A stretch of 64,000 bases of DNA from Ornatilinea sp. (lineage in GTDB: Bacteria > Chloroflexota > Anaerolineae > Anaerolineales > Anaerolineaceae): assembly GCA_018433975.1 (NCBI GenBank), contig JAHDQE010000029.1:45519-109518 (forward strand), given 5' to 3'. Below the pieces are notes generated by a model, which saw only the letters and a program-made list of their open reading frames with translations, was not told the DNA's origin and did not search any database. This document shows positions 45,749-54,859 of the stretch, piece by piece. Numbering within the stretch: position 1 is the first letter of the stretch; each line of letters opens with the position of its first letter. Made by a program: the position numbers and the translations under genes.

Positions 45749-48526
45749 TCAAACCCGGGGCGGTTTCACATCTGCTATTTCCTCAAGCGATGAAAGATCA
45801 GCCATCCCCTTTTGTTCTTCCGGCAGCAGATGAAGTTCGCGGGCTTTGAGGATGGCAAGGGTGCGTTTTTTTACCCCCAGTTTACTGTAGATATTTTTGA
45901 TGTGGTAGAGGACGGTATTAAGACTGATAAAAAGCTGCCCGGCGATCTCTTTGTTTTTCAGCCCTGCGGCGATGAGAACCAGGATCTCCAGCTCACGCTC
46001 GCTGAGAGGATCGACGAATGCCTGAGCGGGGAGTAAACCAGGTTTTTGCTTCTCCTCTTCAAATGCTGCCAACAACTTGCCTACATAGGCAGACATTCCC
46101 TTCCGAGCAGTCACTTTGGATAATAGCTGTGCCATCGGAAGCCCTTCATCCACAAAGGTGCGGATGTAGCCTTCGGGTTCAGCCAGGGTTAGAGCGTGCT
46201 CCAGAGAATCAAGCGCCAAAGGAATATCACCTTGCGCCTCGTAAGCCAGAGCCTGTAATAATAGAATCTTGATTACGCTGCCTGTGCGTTCCCCCTTTTT
46301 TGCTTCTTTCAACAGGCGCTCGATGAGCCGGATTGCTTTGTGAATAGAGTCATCTTCCCGGTCTTTTTGATACCGGGCAATGAGTATTCTTGCCAGAGTC
46401 ATGAACTCAAATTCATGCAGATAGCTGAGATCGCCATCAACCGATAAACCGCGCTCTTGCGCCCATTTTAACGATTCAGCCAGCCTGCCCTGTGCAACCC
46501 ACACCTGTGTTTTCAACGCCGAGATGGGGCGTATTTCAGGGACAGGGGAGTTAAAATACAGTTGTTCCGCTTCATCAAGCAAATCAAGAGCGCTGTCCAG
46601 ATCCCCTGCGGATTGCTTTATTCGCGCCCGGGCAATCCGCAAGCGATAAGACCAATCTGCTAACGCCGCCGGCTCGCCCAGCTCCTCGCTTTTCGACAGG
46701 TTCTGTTCGGCGGCATCCATAAGGCCCTGCTCACGATACAGCTTGCTCAACCCGAAATAAAGTTCTGTGGTTCCCGGGATTGCAGGCTCACCCTGCGCCC
46801 TCGCAAGTTGCAGCGAGCGCTCATAGATACTTATCGCATCGTGGAGGCGACCCTGGGCTATCCTTATATCCGCCAAACCATAGGTGCCGCTGATGGCAAA
46901 AATGATATTGTCATTCTTCTGAAAACCGGTCATCGCATCGGCCAGAACCTGATAAGCTGCTTCCAGGTCTCCATTTGCCCAGTAGGCAAGCCCCAGAAGA
47001 GAAGCCGCCGGTCCGCGCCCGAGATAGTCGTCCTCAGGCAAGAAATCGAGTGCCTGTCGAGCAAAGATCAACGTGTTGGGGATATCTCCGAGAGCCAGGG
47101 CCGCATAAGAACGAGCAGTGGCTATTGACGCGGGCAAAGAAGGGAATCGGTCTTTATCTGCAACGGACATCTCAGGAGAAATCCCGGAAGATGGTGCTTC
47201 CAGCCATCGTTCAGCATCCTGCAATCGGGATTCGGCTTTGTCCAGCTCACCATCATTTAGAAATGCCCAGGCGTAATCAACGCTGAGTACAGGTCTGGTG
47301 CGAACCAGGTCGTCTGGCAAGGCCTTTGCCCATCCCAACCAGGTTTTGGATTGAAAAGTTTGGTCCATTGCCGGCCAGGCCAACTCAATCAGATCTGCCG
47401 CGCGCTCAAAATCTCTGGCAGCTAATGCGTGCCGAATCGCTTCGGGTGGCAAGCCCTTCTGCTCATACCATTCACTTGCCCGCCGGTGCAGGATGGGGAT
47501 GAGATTCGTTTCTTTCTCCATCAAACGCGCTTGCAGCACATCCACAAAAAGATAATGATAACGATACCAACGCCGTTCATTATCGAGAGGAACGATGAGC
47601 AGGTTCGCGTGTTCAAGATATTTCAGCATTTCTTTTCCCGAAGTAGCCGAATCGAGCAAAAGTGCATCGCAAAGCGGGGCAGATAAACGCTTGAGGATAG
47701 ATGTACGCAACAAGAATTCCCGCACATTTTCAGGCTGCTGTTGTAAGACTTCTTCAACAAGATAATCCAATACAAAGCGATGACTGCCGGTAAACGATTG
47801 GATAAAGCTGCCGGCGTCTTGTCCCTGCATGGAAATTGCGGCCAATTGCAATCCGGCTATCCAGCCTTCGGTGCGGGTCTCTAGAGCCAGGACGTCTTCT
47901 TCCGAAAGATTCAGCCCCATTCTTCGGTTTAAAAAATCAGCGGCTTCGACCGGGGTGAAGCGCAAATCCGTGGCGCGTATTTCGGTCAACTCGCCACGGA
48001 CGCGATACCGGGCCAAAGGCAGCAGGGGATCTTCACGGGTGGTGATGACGAAGTGCATCTGCGCGGGTGCGTGCTCAAGCAGAAAGGCGAGCACATCGTC
48101 AACCGCTTTGGATTCAATGACATGGTAATCGTCCAGGACGAGGATGAAATTATCCAGGACGGTGGTAATTTCATTGAGCAGAGTTGCCATAATTGTTTCG
48201 ACGGGGGGTGGATGTGGAGATTGGAGCATACACAACACCACTTCTCCGATACTCTTCGAAACCGTCTGCAAAGCTCTGACGATATATGTCAGGAAACGTA
48301 TGGGGTCGTTATCCCCTTCGTCCAGCGACACCCAGGCAGACTGCTGCTTGCAAGTAGCAACTCGTTCGCTGATCAGCGTCGTTTTCCCAAACCCGGCCGG
48401 CGCAGAGATGAGAGTCAGTTTACGGTGCAGCCCTTCATTCAGCCGCTCATCCAGGCGGGGGCGGGGAACCGCTTTGTCTCGAGGTGGGGGGATGTAGAGC
48501 TTTGTTTGCAGGAGTACGGTTTCCAT
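45749..48526 (-). CDS. MalT-like (LAL/STAND) LuxR-family ATP-dependent regulator
   Basis: About 925 residues. N-terminal LLQTKLYIPPPRDKAVPRPR is the MalT-family start, followed by Walker A LISAPAGFGKTTLISE (about 38-53) and STAND ATPase motifs (VLDDYHVIE as Walker B). TPR-like superhelical repeats fill about 350-830, and a C-terminal LuxR HTH lies at about 850-910 (LSERELEILVLIAAGLKNKE). Such proteins integrate an inducer signal through ATP-dependent oligomerisation. ATG 48526 has no Shine-Dalgarno and sits 6 nt after a TATAAT box. The small gene at 45308-45523 lies downstream on the same strand. The inducer is unknown. Confidence 0.92.
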   Translation of the reverse strand: METVLLQTKLYIPPPRDKAVPRPRLDERLNEGLHRKLTLISAPAGFGKTTLISERVATCKQQSAWVSLDEGDNDPIRFLTYIVRALQTVSKSIGEVVLCMLQSPHPPPVETIMATLLNEITTVLDNFILVLDDYHVIESKAVDDVLAFLLEHAPAQMHFVITTREDPLLPLARYRVRGELTEIRATDLRFTPVEAADFLNRRMGLNLSEEDVLALETRTEGWIAGLQLAAISMQGQDAGSFIQSFTGSHRFVLDYLVEEVLQQQPENVREFLLRTSILKRLSAPLCDALLLDSATSGKEMLKYLEHANLLIVPLDNERRWYRYHYLFVDVLQARLMEKETNLIPILHRRASEWYEQKGLPPEAIRHALAARDFERAADLIELAWPAMDQTFQSKTWLGWAKALPDDLVRTRPVLSVDYAWAFLNDGELDKAESRLQDAERWLEAPSSGISPEMSVADKDRFPSLPASIATARSYAALALGDIPNTLIFARQALDFLPEDDYLGRGPAASLLGLAYWANGDLEAAYQVLADAMTGFQKNDNIIFAISGTYGLADIRIAQGRLHDAISIYERSLQLARAQGEPAIPGTTELYFGLSKLYREQGLMDAAEQNLSKSEELGEPAALADWSYRLRIARARIKQSAGDLDSALDLLDEAEQLYFNSPVPEIRPISALKTQVWVAQGRLAESLKWAQERGLSVDGDLSYLHEFEFMTLARILIARYQKDREDDSIHKAIRLIERLLKEAKKGERTGSVIKILLLQALAYEAQGDIPLALDSLEHALTLAEPEGYIRTFVDEGLPMAQLLSKVTARKGMSAYVGKLLAAFEEEKQKPGLLPAQAFVDPLSERELEILVLIAAGLKNKEIAGQLFISLNTVLYHIKNIYSKLGVKKRTLAILKARELHLLPEEQKGMADLSSLEEIADVKPPRV

Positions 48527-48532
48527 AGTCAA

Positions 48533-48538
48533 ATTATA
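48533..48538 (-). promoter_or_regulatory. -10 box placed for a leaderless MalT-like transcript
   Basis: TATAAT on the minus strand, then 6 nt (TTGACT), then ATG. No good -35 at the usual spacing. Confidence 0.45.
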
Positions 48539-48664
48539 GATGAAAGTATGGAGTACGAAGGGGGTATGTATAAAAGGGAGAATCACCGGACGAGATTCCT
48601 GATCGGGTGAAGCAGGCCGGATAGTGCCAACACGAGTGTTTCACGGATCTAAACAATGGGGAGA

Positions 48665-48722
48665 TCACAAACGCCGATATGCGGGCCAAAGACCAGCAGT
48701 ACCGCCTGAGGTGGGATATATT
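48665..48722 (+). pseudogene. comM fragment A
   Basis: ATCACAAACGCCGATATGCG matches comM near 43046-43067 apart from small gaps. It is followed by CAGCAGTACCGCC...GGGAT, resembling comM near 43245-43270, with about 170 nt of comM missing between. It is same-sense as comM, non-coding, and upstream of the coiled-coil gene. Confidence 0.6.
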
Positions 48723-48807
48723 ATAAAATTATCTCCCTATTTATCTCAAAATATTTTGGTTATATAATCATAAAAACTTCTAATATATCTTTCTGGGGGT
48801 ATTTCTT

Positions 48808-49437
48808 ATGCCTGTAGAAATCATCGTTAGCATTGCCGCCATCTTGGGGTCGGTAATAGGGGCAATTGTCACCCATTTATTATCTAAAAACAAAAATTTA
48901 GCAGAGATAGAAAAAATTAGAGCAGAAACAGATAAAGCAAAAGCAGATGCTGAAAAGACACGTGCTGAAATACTTGGACCTAAAGCTATAGCCGAAACCA
49001 CAATACTTACAGATAGCCAGGAAGAAAAGCTTATCCAACGTGTTGTTGAAAAAGTTCAGACCATTCAAGAGCAAACTAAAACCAAATCACCTACTGTGCT
49101 ATATCAGCCACCATCGCTTTCAGAGCGTTTAGTATATCTGTATGCGGTAAGGCAAGATATTGAAAATAGTATAAGACAAATTGTTTTTCACATGGGTGGA
49201 GGCTGGCCTGGATCATCATCTGCAAGTTTTGGTGCCTATTTTGAAATAGCTTCTAGCTATAAACTTATTTCCGAAAATTTAGTGAACGAAATAAACGATT
49301 TTTATTACTACACACAATCCATACTTAATGCTGGAGATCTTTCGGATTACCAATTTTTACAAGTGCAATATCTTGCCGCTAACATTCATCTACAACTTGA
49401 TCATTTTTTACAAGACAAAAATATGATGCTAGGGTGA
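48808..49437 (+). CDS. Membrane-anchored coiled-coil protein, unrecognised
   Basis: 209 residues, AT-rich. One N-terminal membrane helix (IVSIAAILGSVIGAIVTHLL, about 5-24) is followed by a charged coiled coil (about 28-60, KNLAEIEKIRAETDKAKADA and onward) and a helical C-terminal domain with ERLVYLYAVRQDIENSIRQI, an HMGGGWPGSSS turn and a Tyr-rich segment. A GGGGGT ribosome site precedes ATG. It is flanked on both sides by comM fragments. No family is recognised; composition suggests foreign origin. Confidence 0.65.
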   Translation: MPVEIIVSIAAILGSVIGAIVTHLLSKNKNLAEIEKIRAETDKAKADAEKTRAEILGPKAIAETTILTDSQEEKLIQRVVEKVQTIQEQTKTKSPTVLYQPPSLSERLVYLYAVRQDIENSIRQIVFHMGGGWPGSSSASFGAYFEIASSYKLISENLVNEINDFYYYTQSILNAGDLSDYQFLQVQYLAANIHLQLDHFLQDKNMMLG

Positions 49438-49460
49438 AAAACTTGTGTAACCACTTATTC

Positions 49461-49506
49461 CTGGCTAAAAGCCCTGCAATACCGCCCAAGAATGGATGTG
49501 CTGTAG
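49461..49506 (+). pseudogene. comM fragment B (3' end)
   Basis: CTGGCTAAAAGCCCTGCAAT continuing to ATGGATGTGCTGTAG reads LAK/ALQYRPRMDVL-stop after a 1-nt insertion, against comM's LAEALQYRPRMDVM-stop. It lies 23 nt after the coiled-coil gene stop, same sense as comM. Confidence 0.8.
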
Positions 49507-49658
49507 AAGAGTATTTGAATCAGTTTTAGTTTCTGCTATCCACTTTAATTGAGTTTTTTATCCCCTAATATCAATTTACAACTTGAAGTGTACATCCGAT
49601 GTAAATCCACATCATATATAATCCCTTGAAGATTGGGAAATTAAGGATAAACAAGATC

Positions 49659-50573
49659 ATGGTCACGCAAAAATTGATTGAACTAATAGGTAATCTGCCA
49701 AAAGAAAATGGTTTCAAAAATCGAATGAGACTTCATCAGGGATGGTGGCGCGCGTGCGTTTTAGCAGAAGAACAGGGCATTCACCCTGCCCATAAAAATG
49801 AACGGATAGCCAATACTATTCAAAAGGGAGAAGTGAGCGGCAAGAATTTTCTATCTGAGAATATCCGAAGAGCAGTTGATATAACAATACAGGAAAGAAA
49901 AGTAATGGGTGCAGGCATTATAGAAGAAGAAAGGTTGTTCAACAATCTTCTATCAAGCCAGCCACTGTGTTGCAATTTTTTTGGTGAATTAAAGATGGAT
50001 ACAGATTTCGCCTTACAAGTTCTACGTTGTTTCTATCCTGAGCTTACGCGTGTCCGCAGGGTAATCTTTGAGTTTGCGCCGGAGGAAAGATTTACAAACG
50101 ACAACTCAGCATTTGATGTAGCATTTGAAGTTGCGCGTGAAACCGAGTCAGGGTTGATTGGTTTCGAATGTAAATATACCGATACTTTTTCGCAAAAAGT
50201 ATATGACAAACATGAATACCGTGACGTGTATCGTCACAGCAACCAATTCAATCGGGAATATGAATCTTATATTTCAGGAAGATACAATCAACTATTCCGC
50301 AACCAGTTGATAGCAGAAGCATTGCTGCAACATCGAAAATACGACTTCATATACACAGGATTGTTTTGTCATCCAGAGGATAAACATGCAATCGCAACAG
50401 GTCACGAATTTCAGAAAATGTTGAAGAATAAGGCTCTTTTCAAAGTAATCACATACCAGCAATATATTGAGGAAGCGCAACGGTTGCCATTGGATTGGGC
50501 AAAGAGAGAATCCATCATGATGTTATGGGCCAGGTATTGTGCCACGCAATTGAGTGCCGGCCTAGCTAAATGA
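49659..50573 (+). CDS. PD-(D/E)XK nuclease-like protein (PGN_0703-type)
   Basis: About 304 residues, AT-rich. The core FDVAFEVARETESGLIGFEC, then KYTDTF (about 167-195), gives the D...E-x-K pattern of PD-(D/E)XK nucleases. Upstream is the helical KNRMRLHQGWWRACVLAEEQG block typical of the PGN_0703/restriction-endonuclease-like group. ATG 49659 is taken, with AAGGA about 12 nt before it; 49626 is an alternative. It stands alone between comM fragments, with no methylase partner in view. Restriction or defence is possible; activity is unproven. Confidence 0.65.
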   Translation: MVTQKLIELIGNLPKENGFKNRMRLHQGWWRACVLAEEQGIHPAHKNERIANTIQKGEVSGKNFLSENIRRAVDITIQERKVMGAGIIEEERLFNNLLSSQPLCCNFFGELKMDTDFALQVLRCFYPELTRVRRVIFEFAPEERFTNDNSAFDVAFEVARETESGLIGFECKYTDTFSQKVYDKHEYRDVYRHSNQFNREYESYISGRYNQLFRNQLIAEALLQHRKYDFIYTGLFCHPEDKHAIATGHEFQKMLKNKALFKVITYQQYIEEAQRLPLDWAKRESIMMLWARYCATQLSAGLAK

Positions 50574-51009
50574 AAGAAAAACTCTTTTAAACCAGCTACA
50601 CATCCACCGACACGCGCCCTGGAAGTGCAACGGCGGGCAGCCACTATGCTCTGATAATCGGGCCTCAAAACTATTTTGGTGTGGTACCTCCTAGGGAGAA
50701 ATTTTCTCCCGACAACGTAAATCAAAAATGAAAACCGAATTACAGGCCAGGCAAACCCTCATTCTTATTCGGAATACAACGCCCCAGGATTATCAACCAT
50801 TGCGATTTGGAACAAGAGTCGAACTCCAAGCCTTTTAGGTACGGAGGTTCCTTCGCCAGTCGGCATATAACAGAGTATTTGTTTTAGAGCTAAATATCCT
50901 CTTCTTCAATCAATCCCCGGATTTGTTCCCATGCCTGTCCGCGCCATCAATCGTATAATACAAGTACAACATCGAGGTAAGTGTACGGACAATCCGGAGA
51001 GAAGCGATC
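50574..51009. other. Gap before the SpoIIE-type phosphatase gene
   Basis: 436 bases without a convincing gene. It holds a probable comM fragment (50601-50668), a short perfect hairpin GGGAGAA/TTCTCCC (50694-50710), and TATAAT at 50954-50959, a candidate -10 about 50 nt before the phosphatase start. The latter also has GGAGAG before its ATG. Confidence 0.45.
50601..50668 (+). pseudogene. Probable comM fragment C
   Basis: CGCGCCCTGGAAGTG and, 26 nt on, ATCGGGCC parallel comM at 42346-42398 (the stretch before Walker A) with one gap and scattered changes. An alignment to the comM 3' end is also possible. Weaker than fragments A, B and D. Confidence 0.4.
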
Positions 51010-53082
51010 ATGGAAAAGCGACTGGGGATTTTGGCGAGGAAACTTTGGCCCGAAATAGCAATTACAGGCGGGCTGGGTTATGAATCCCATTTGTTCGATG
51101 TCATCGGCTTTTTATATACGGCTCCTTTGGTATTGGTAGGTCTTGGATGGTTATTAGCCACCACGGATCTGGCACTGGTACGTGCAGAATGGCCCATACT
51201 GGGCTTTCTCCTGATCCTGTTATTTGTTTTCGAGCAGCTCGGTTTTTACTTCTTTGTTGAGATCAAGCCGGGAACCTATTCCGACTGGCAAGCCTCTCTT
51301 ACACCCATAATCATCTGGTCCGCAGCCTTAATATTCGGGCCCAGCAGCTTATGGTTGGCTGTTTTCCATAGCCTTGTCTTTTACATCCGCAGGTGGCGGA
51401 AATACCCCTCAATCGAGAGGCGTTGGAATTGCGCGCGGAACTTCACCTTCAACCTTGCAGAGGTTCTCACCAGTTTGATCGCACTGGCCTTTTACGCCCG
51501 TTGGGTTGGAGGTACTACGCCCAACAGCGCCTTTCCTCTGCCAGACTTGACTCTTGGCAGCGTTCTGCCAGCCTTTCTGTCCACGATTATTTGGTGGCTG
51601 CTGCCGGCGCTGATCTGGCTTCCCTTCCTGATCTTTTTTGAACGTTTCAGGAAATCTCCATTGACAAAAGATTCAAGAAAAGCATATAACAGATCCTGGG
51701 CAAGTGCATTGGGTTGGCCAATTTTAGCAGGTCCTTTTGCGGTCCTGGCCGCTGGATTGTACGTCCAAAACGGGATCGGAGGGTATCTGTTCTTCATCTC
51801 CAGCTTGTTGCTGGCAAGCTGGATGGCCCATCACTTGAGCCAGGCGGTTGAGCGCAGCCAGCAACGATCTCGCGAATTAGAGAATTTAGAACAGTTGGGC
51901 CGCCGTTTACTCAACGAACCCCCTGACGCTTCCACTTTATCAGATGTGTTGGAAGAACAGATCTCCAACATGTTTCCTCTTGGCTCGATATTAATCCGAA
52001 TAGAACGTGATCCGCTCTTACCCTCCCAGACCCTTTTGAGTCACCTCGCCCAGGGGGCACTTGTACCTATCGATCGCCTCCCGGTCAGTAAGCGAACCTG
52101 GGAATGGATAAAAACAACATCTACGTCCCATTACTTTCTGCCCGGGAAAAAACTTCCCTGGGGAGAAAATCCAACCAGCGATGCTCTTTTAATAACCCCT
52201 ATACTTGATGTAGATAGCACTGAAACGATTGGCGGAATCATTCTATCGCAAAGCTGGCATGCTGAGACCATTCCCAATTTATTACCTGCCGTGCAATCGC
52301 TTGCGGCACAGATCGCATCCGCACTGCACAGGGCCAAGGTTTACAGGATCGAACAGGAAATGGCTGTAGCTGCCAAAATACAAGACAGCTTTCTTCCCGA
52401 TGGCACACCTATTATCCCAGGATGGCAGCTATCGGTGACTTTGGAACCAGCACGTGCGACATCCGGCGATTTTTACGACTTTGTTCATCTACCGGATGGC
52501 AAGCTTGGCATATTAATCGCAGATGTGGCTGACAAGGGGATGGGGGCCGCGTTGTATATGGCCGCCAGCCGAACCCTCATCCGCACTTACGCTGTCGAAT
52601 ATGATACCCAGCCTGAACTGGCTCTCGGCGCAGCCAATCGCCGTATCATGGCAGACAGCCGCTCAGACTTGTTTGTCAGTGTTTTTTATGGCATCCTCGA
52701 CTTAACTGCCGGCACACTGACCTATTGCAACGCCGGGCATAATCCACCCTATCTGGTCAGCGCCCAGAATCACAATGAAATACAGAAACTAACTAGGACA
52801 GGTATTGTATTGGGCGTCCTCGAAGATGCAACCTGGGAGCAAAGAATGATTCACCTCCTGTCAGGCGATTCTCTGGTTTTATATACCGATGGCGTCACGG
52901 ATGCAGAAAACGGACATGGTGATTTTTTCGGCGAACACCGGCTGGCAGATACGGTACTGGACCATCGCGAGTGCTCGACCCAAGAGATGCAAGACGCACT
53001 ACTATCAGAAATCCACAAATTCGTGGGAGACGCGCCCCGGTTCGACGACATCACCTTGATGATCGTAAAAAGAGAAAATTGA
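51010..53082 (+). CDS. SpoIIE/RsbU-type PP2C phosphatase with membrane sensor
   Basis: 690 residues. An N-terminal integral-membrane domain with about seven helices (to about 280) is followed by a helical linker and GAF-like domain (about 290-450). The PP2C_SIG catalytic domain (about 455-690) starts AAKIQDSFLPDG. Metal-binding aspartates are visible in TSGDFYDF, IADVADKGMGAALYMA, LYTDGVTDAEN and RFDDITLMIV. Such enzymes dephosphorylate anti-anti-sigma (STAS) proteins, but no STAS or anti-sigma kinase gene is nearby. GGAGAG precedes the ATG. It lies between comM fragments. Confidence 0.88.
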   Translation: MEKRLGILARKLWPEIAITGGLGYESHLFDVIGFLYTAPLVLVGLGWLLATTDLALVRAEWPILGFLLILLFVFEQLGFYFFVEIKPGTYSDWQASLTPIIIWSAALIFGPSSLWLAVFHSLVFYIRRWRKYPSIERRWNCARNFTFNLAEVLTSLIALAFYARWVGGTTPNSAFPLPDLTLGSVLPAFLSTIIWWLLPALIWLPFLIFFERFRKSPLTKDSRKAYNRSWASALGWPILAGPFAVLAAGLYVQNGIGGYLFFISSLLLASWMAHHLSQAVERSQQRSRELENLEQLGRRLLNEPPDASTLSDVLEEQISNMFPLGSILIRIERDPLLPSQTLLSHLAQGALVPIDRLPVSKRTWEWIKTTSTSHYFLPGKKLPWGENPTSDALLITPILDVDSTETIGGIILSQSWHAETIPNLLPAVQSLAAQIASALHRAKVYRIEQEMAVAAKIQDSFLPDGTPIIPGWQLSVTLEPARATSGDFYDFVHLPDGKLGILIADVADKGMGAALYMAASRTLIRTYAVEYDTQPELALGAANRRIMADSRSDLFVSVFYGILDLTAGTLTYCNAGHNPPYLVSAQNHNEIQKLTRTGIVLGVLEDATWEQRMIHLLSGDSLVLYTDGVTDAENGHGDFFGEHRLADTVLDHRECSTQEMQDALLSEIHKFVGDAPRFDDITLMIVKREN

Positions 53083-53527
53083 TTTATACGATGGCGATTT
53101 TTGATCTGGTTATGGAGAAATTTATCCTATTGCATCCCCAATTGATCTCCAACTGAACCCGAGGAGTTTAGGGTCTGAGATATAAAATATAGCAGAGAGA
53201 TCAACAATGAGCTGCATTGACATTCACATCCAGGTGCAGCGGGAAAAACCAAGTTACTCGTTGATGATCGTCTGGGAGAACCCTCCCTGATCCTCTACCC
53301 TGTCAAAGTCTTGCAGTGCCGCCCACGGAGGGATATCCTTCTCCCCACATCCGTTTTATGCAACATCCTATTCCTCCTGTTTTGAATGCAATGAGAAAAG
53401 CGAAAAAATGATGCCGATATTCTTGCAGGAGATTTTCCCCAATCATAAAAACACTTTGGTAGTGGAGTTATTTTCGGATGAATGAAATCCATTATAATGA
53501 TTTTTTATCATCGTGGGAGAGGGCAAA
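53083..53527. other. Gap before the radical SAM gene
   Basis: 445 bases. It holds comM fragment D (53215-53338). TATAAT at 53493-53498 is a plausible -10 for the radical SAM operon, overlapped by the small palindrome ATGATTTTTTATCAT (53497-53511), which could be an operator. No other gene was seen. Confidence 0.45.
53215..53338 (+). pseudogene. comM fragment D
   Basis: CATTGACATTCACATCCAGG is identical to comM at 42892-42911. The match continues with a 1-nt loss to CTGGGAGAACCCTC (comM 42946-42959), then jumps to TTGCAGTGCCGCCCACGGAG, resembling the comM 3' end (43246-43265). About 280 nt of comM are missing between the parts. Same sense as comM; frame destroyed. Confidence 0.85.
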
Positions 53528-54859
53528 ATGCAGGTAACCTTTATTAAGCCGACACTCGGCAGCCTGAACGACGGCGAACACTTTGTGGACGAGGCGCGCA
53601 TGGAGCCCCTGTCACTGGGTGTCCTGGCGGGGCTGACTCCACCCGGTGTGGATTGCCGCCTGTTTGATGACCGCGTTGACGAAATCGACTACGATGAGCC
53701 CACCGATCTGGTTGCCATCAACATCGAGACCTTCACCGCCCGCCGCGCCTACGAGATTGCCGCGGAATACCAGGCCCGCAAGGTCCCGGTGGTGATCGGC
53801 GGGATGCACGCCACCCTTGTCCCCGATGAAGTAGCTGAACACGCCAACGCAGTTTTTACCGGTGATGGAGAATCGCTCTGGCCGCAGGTCGTGGCCGATG
53901 CGCATCAGGGCCGGCTGCGGCCCCGCTACGATGCAAAACCCGGTGTTCCCCAGTTGGGCGTGCTCCCCCGCCGGGACCTGTATGCCGGAAAGAAATACCT
54001 GCCTATCAGCCTGCTCCAGTTTGGTCGGGGCTGTCGCTTCAACTGTGAGTTCTGCGCGGTCAGCCAATACTTCCATCATTGCAATTATGTACGGCCGGTC
54101 GCCGAGGTGGTGGCAGAAATCGCCGCACTGCCGCGTCGGGATATCTTTTTCGTCGATGATAACTTTGTTTCCAACCCCGAGGCAGCCAAGGAACTCCTGC
54201 GCGCATTGATTCCCTTAAAAGTCCGGTGGGTTTCCCAGGCCAGTGTTGAACACACCCGCGACCCCGAAATGATGCGATTGTTTGTCGAGAGCGGCTGCAT
54301 GGGCAATGTGATTGGCTTTGAAAGCCTGGATATTGAAAACCTGCGGCAGATGCGCAAAACCGCCAATCTCTCCGCGTTTGACGGGTACGCCGAGGCGGTT
54401 GCAACGCTGCGGGAACATCACCTGCAAACCTGGGCGGCTTTCGCACTCGGATACGATCACGATACCGTTGAATCCATTCTGGAGACCTGTGAGTGGGGGA
54501 TCACCAACCGTTTCACGTTCGCGGCTTTCAACGTGCTGATGCCCTATCCAAACACCCCATTCTATGAGCGTTTAAAAGCCGAAGACCGGCTGCTTTACGA
54601 TGGGCGCTGGTGGCTCCATCCGGAATACCGCTTTAACCGGGCAGCTTTTCGCCCGGCGCGCATGACTCCCGACGCGTTGACCGAGACCGCCTGGGAATGC
54701 CGGAAGCGCTGGAGCAGCTGGACCTCCATCGGGAAACGCGCCCTGGATCTGCACACCAACCTTGCCACACCACTCCGCTTCGCCATCTACTGCGCTTATA
54801 ACCCGCTTTATCGCCGTGAGGCATTCAAGAAGCAGAGATTGCGCCTGGGGACACAATGA
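53528..54859 (+). CDS. Cobalamin-binding-domain radical SAM protein
   Basis: 443 residues. A Rossmann-like B12-binding-type domain (about 1-150, with VAINIETFTARRAYEIAAEY and VVIGGMHATLVPDEVAEHA) lacks the DxHxxG histidine loop. The radical SAM core has FGRGCRFNCEFCAVSQYFHH (about 164-183, CxxxCxxC). This is the BchE/HpnJ-like class B architecture, which performs C-methylations, cyclisations or ring contractions. ATG 53528 follows GGGAGAGGG. Its stop overlaps the next gene by 4 nt, so the two act together. The substrate is unknown. Confidence 0.88.
   Translation: MQVTFIKPTLGSLNDGEHFVDEARMEPLSLGVLAGLTPPGVDCRLFDDRVDEIDYDEPTDLVAINIETFTARRAYEIAAEYQARKVPVVIGGMHATLVPDEVAEHANAVFTGDGESLWPQVVADAHQGRLRPRYDAKPGVPQLGVLPRRDLYAGKKYLPISLLQFGRGCRFNCEFCAVSQYFHHCNYVRPVAEVVAEIAALPRRDIFFVDDNFVSNPEAAKELLRALIPLKVRWVSQASVEHTRDPEMMRLFVESGCMGNVIGFESLDIENLRQMRKTANLSAFDGYAEAVATLREHHLQTWAAFALGYDHDTVESILETCEWGITNRFTFAAFNVLMPYPNTPFYERLKAEDRLLYDGRWWLHPEYRFNRAAFRPARMTPDALTETAWECRKRWSSWTSIGKRALDLHTNLATPLRFAIYCAYNPLYRREAFKKQRLRLGTQ

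Noticed and set aside
50790..50840. tRNA-like T-arm (GAGTTCGACTC on the minus strand)
   Set aside because: The stem does not extend to five pairs around a seven-base loop, and no anticodon or acceptor arms fit around it.
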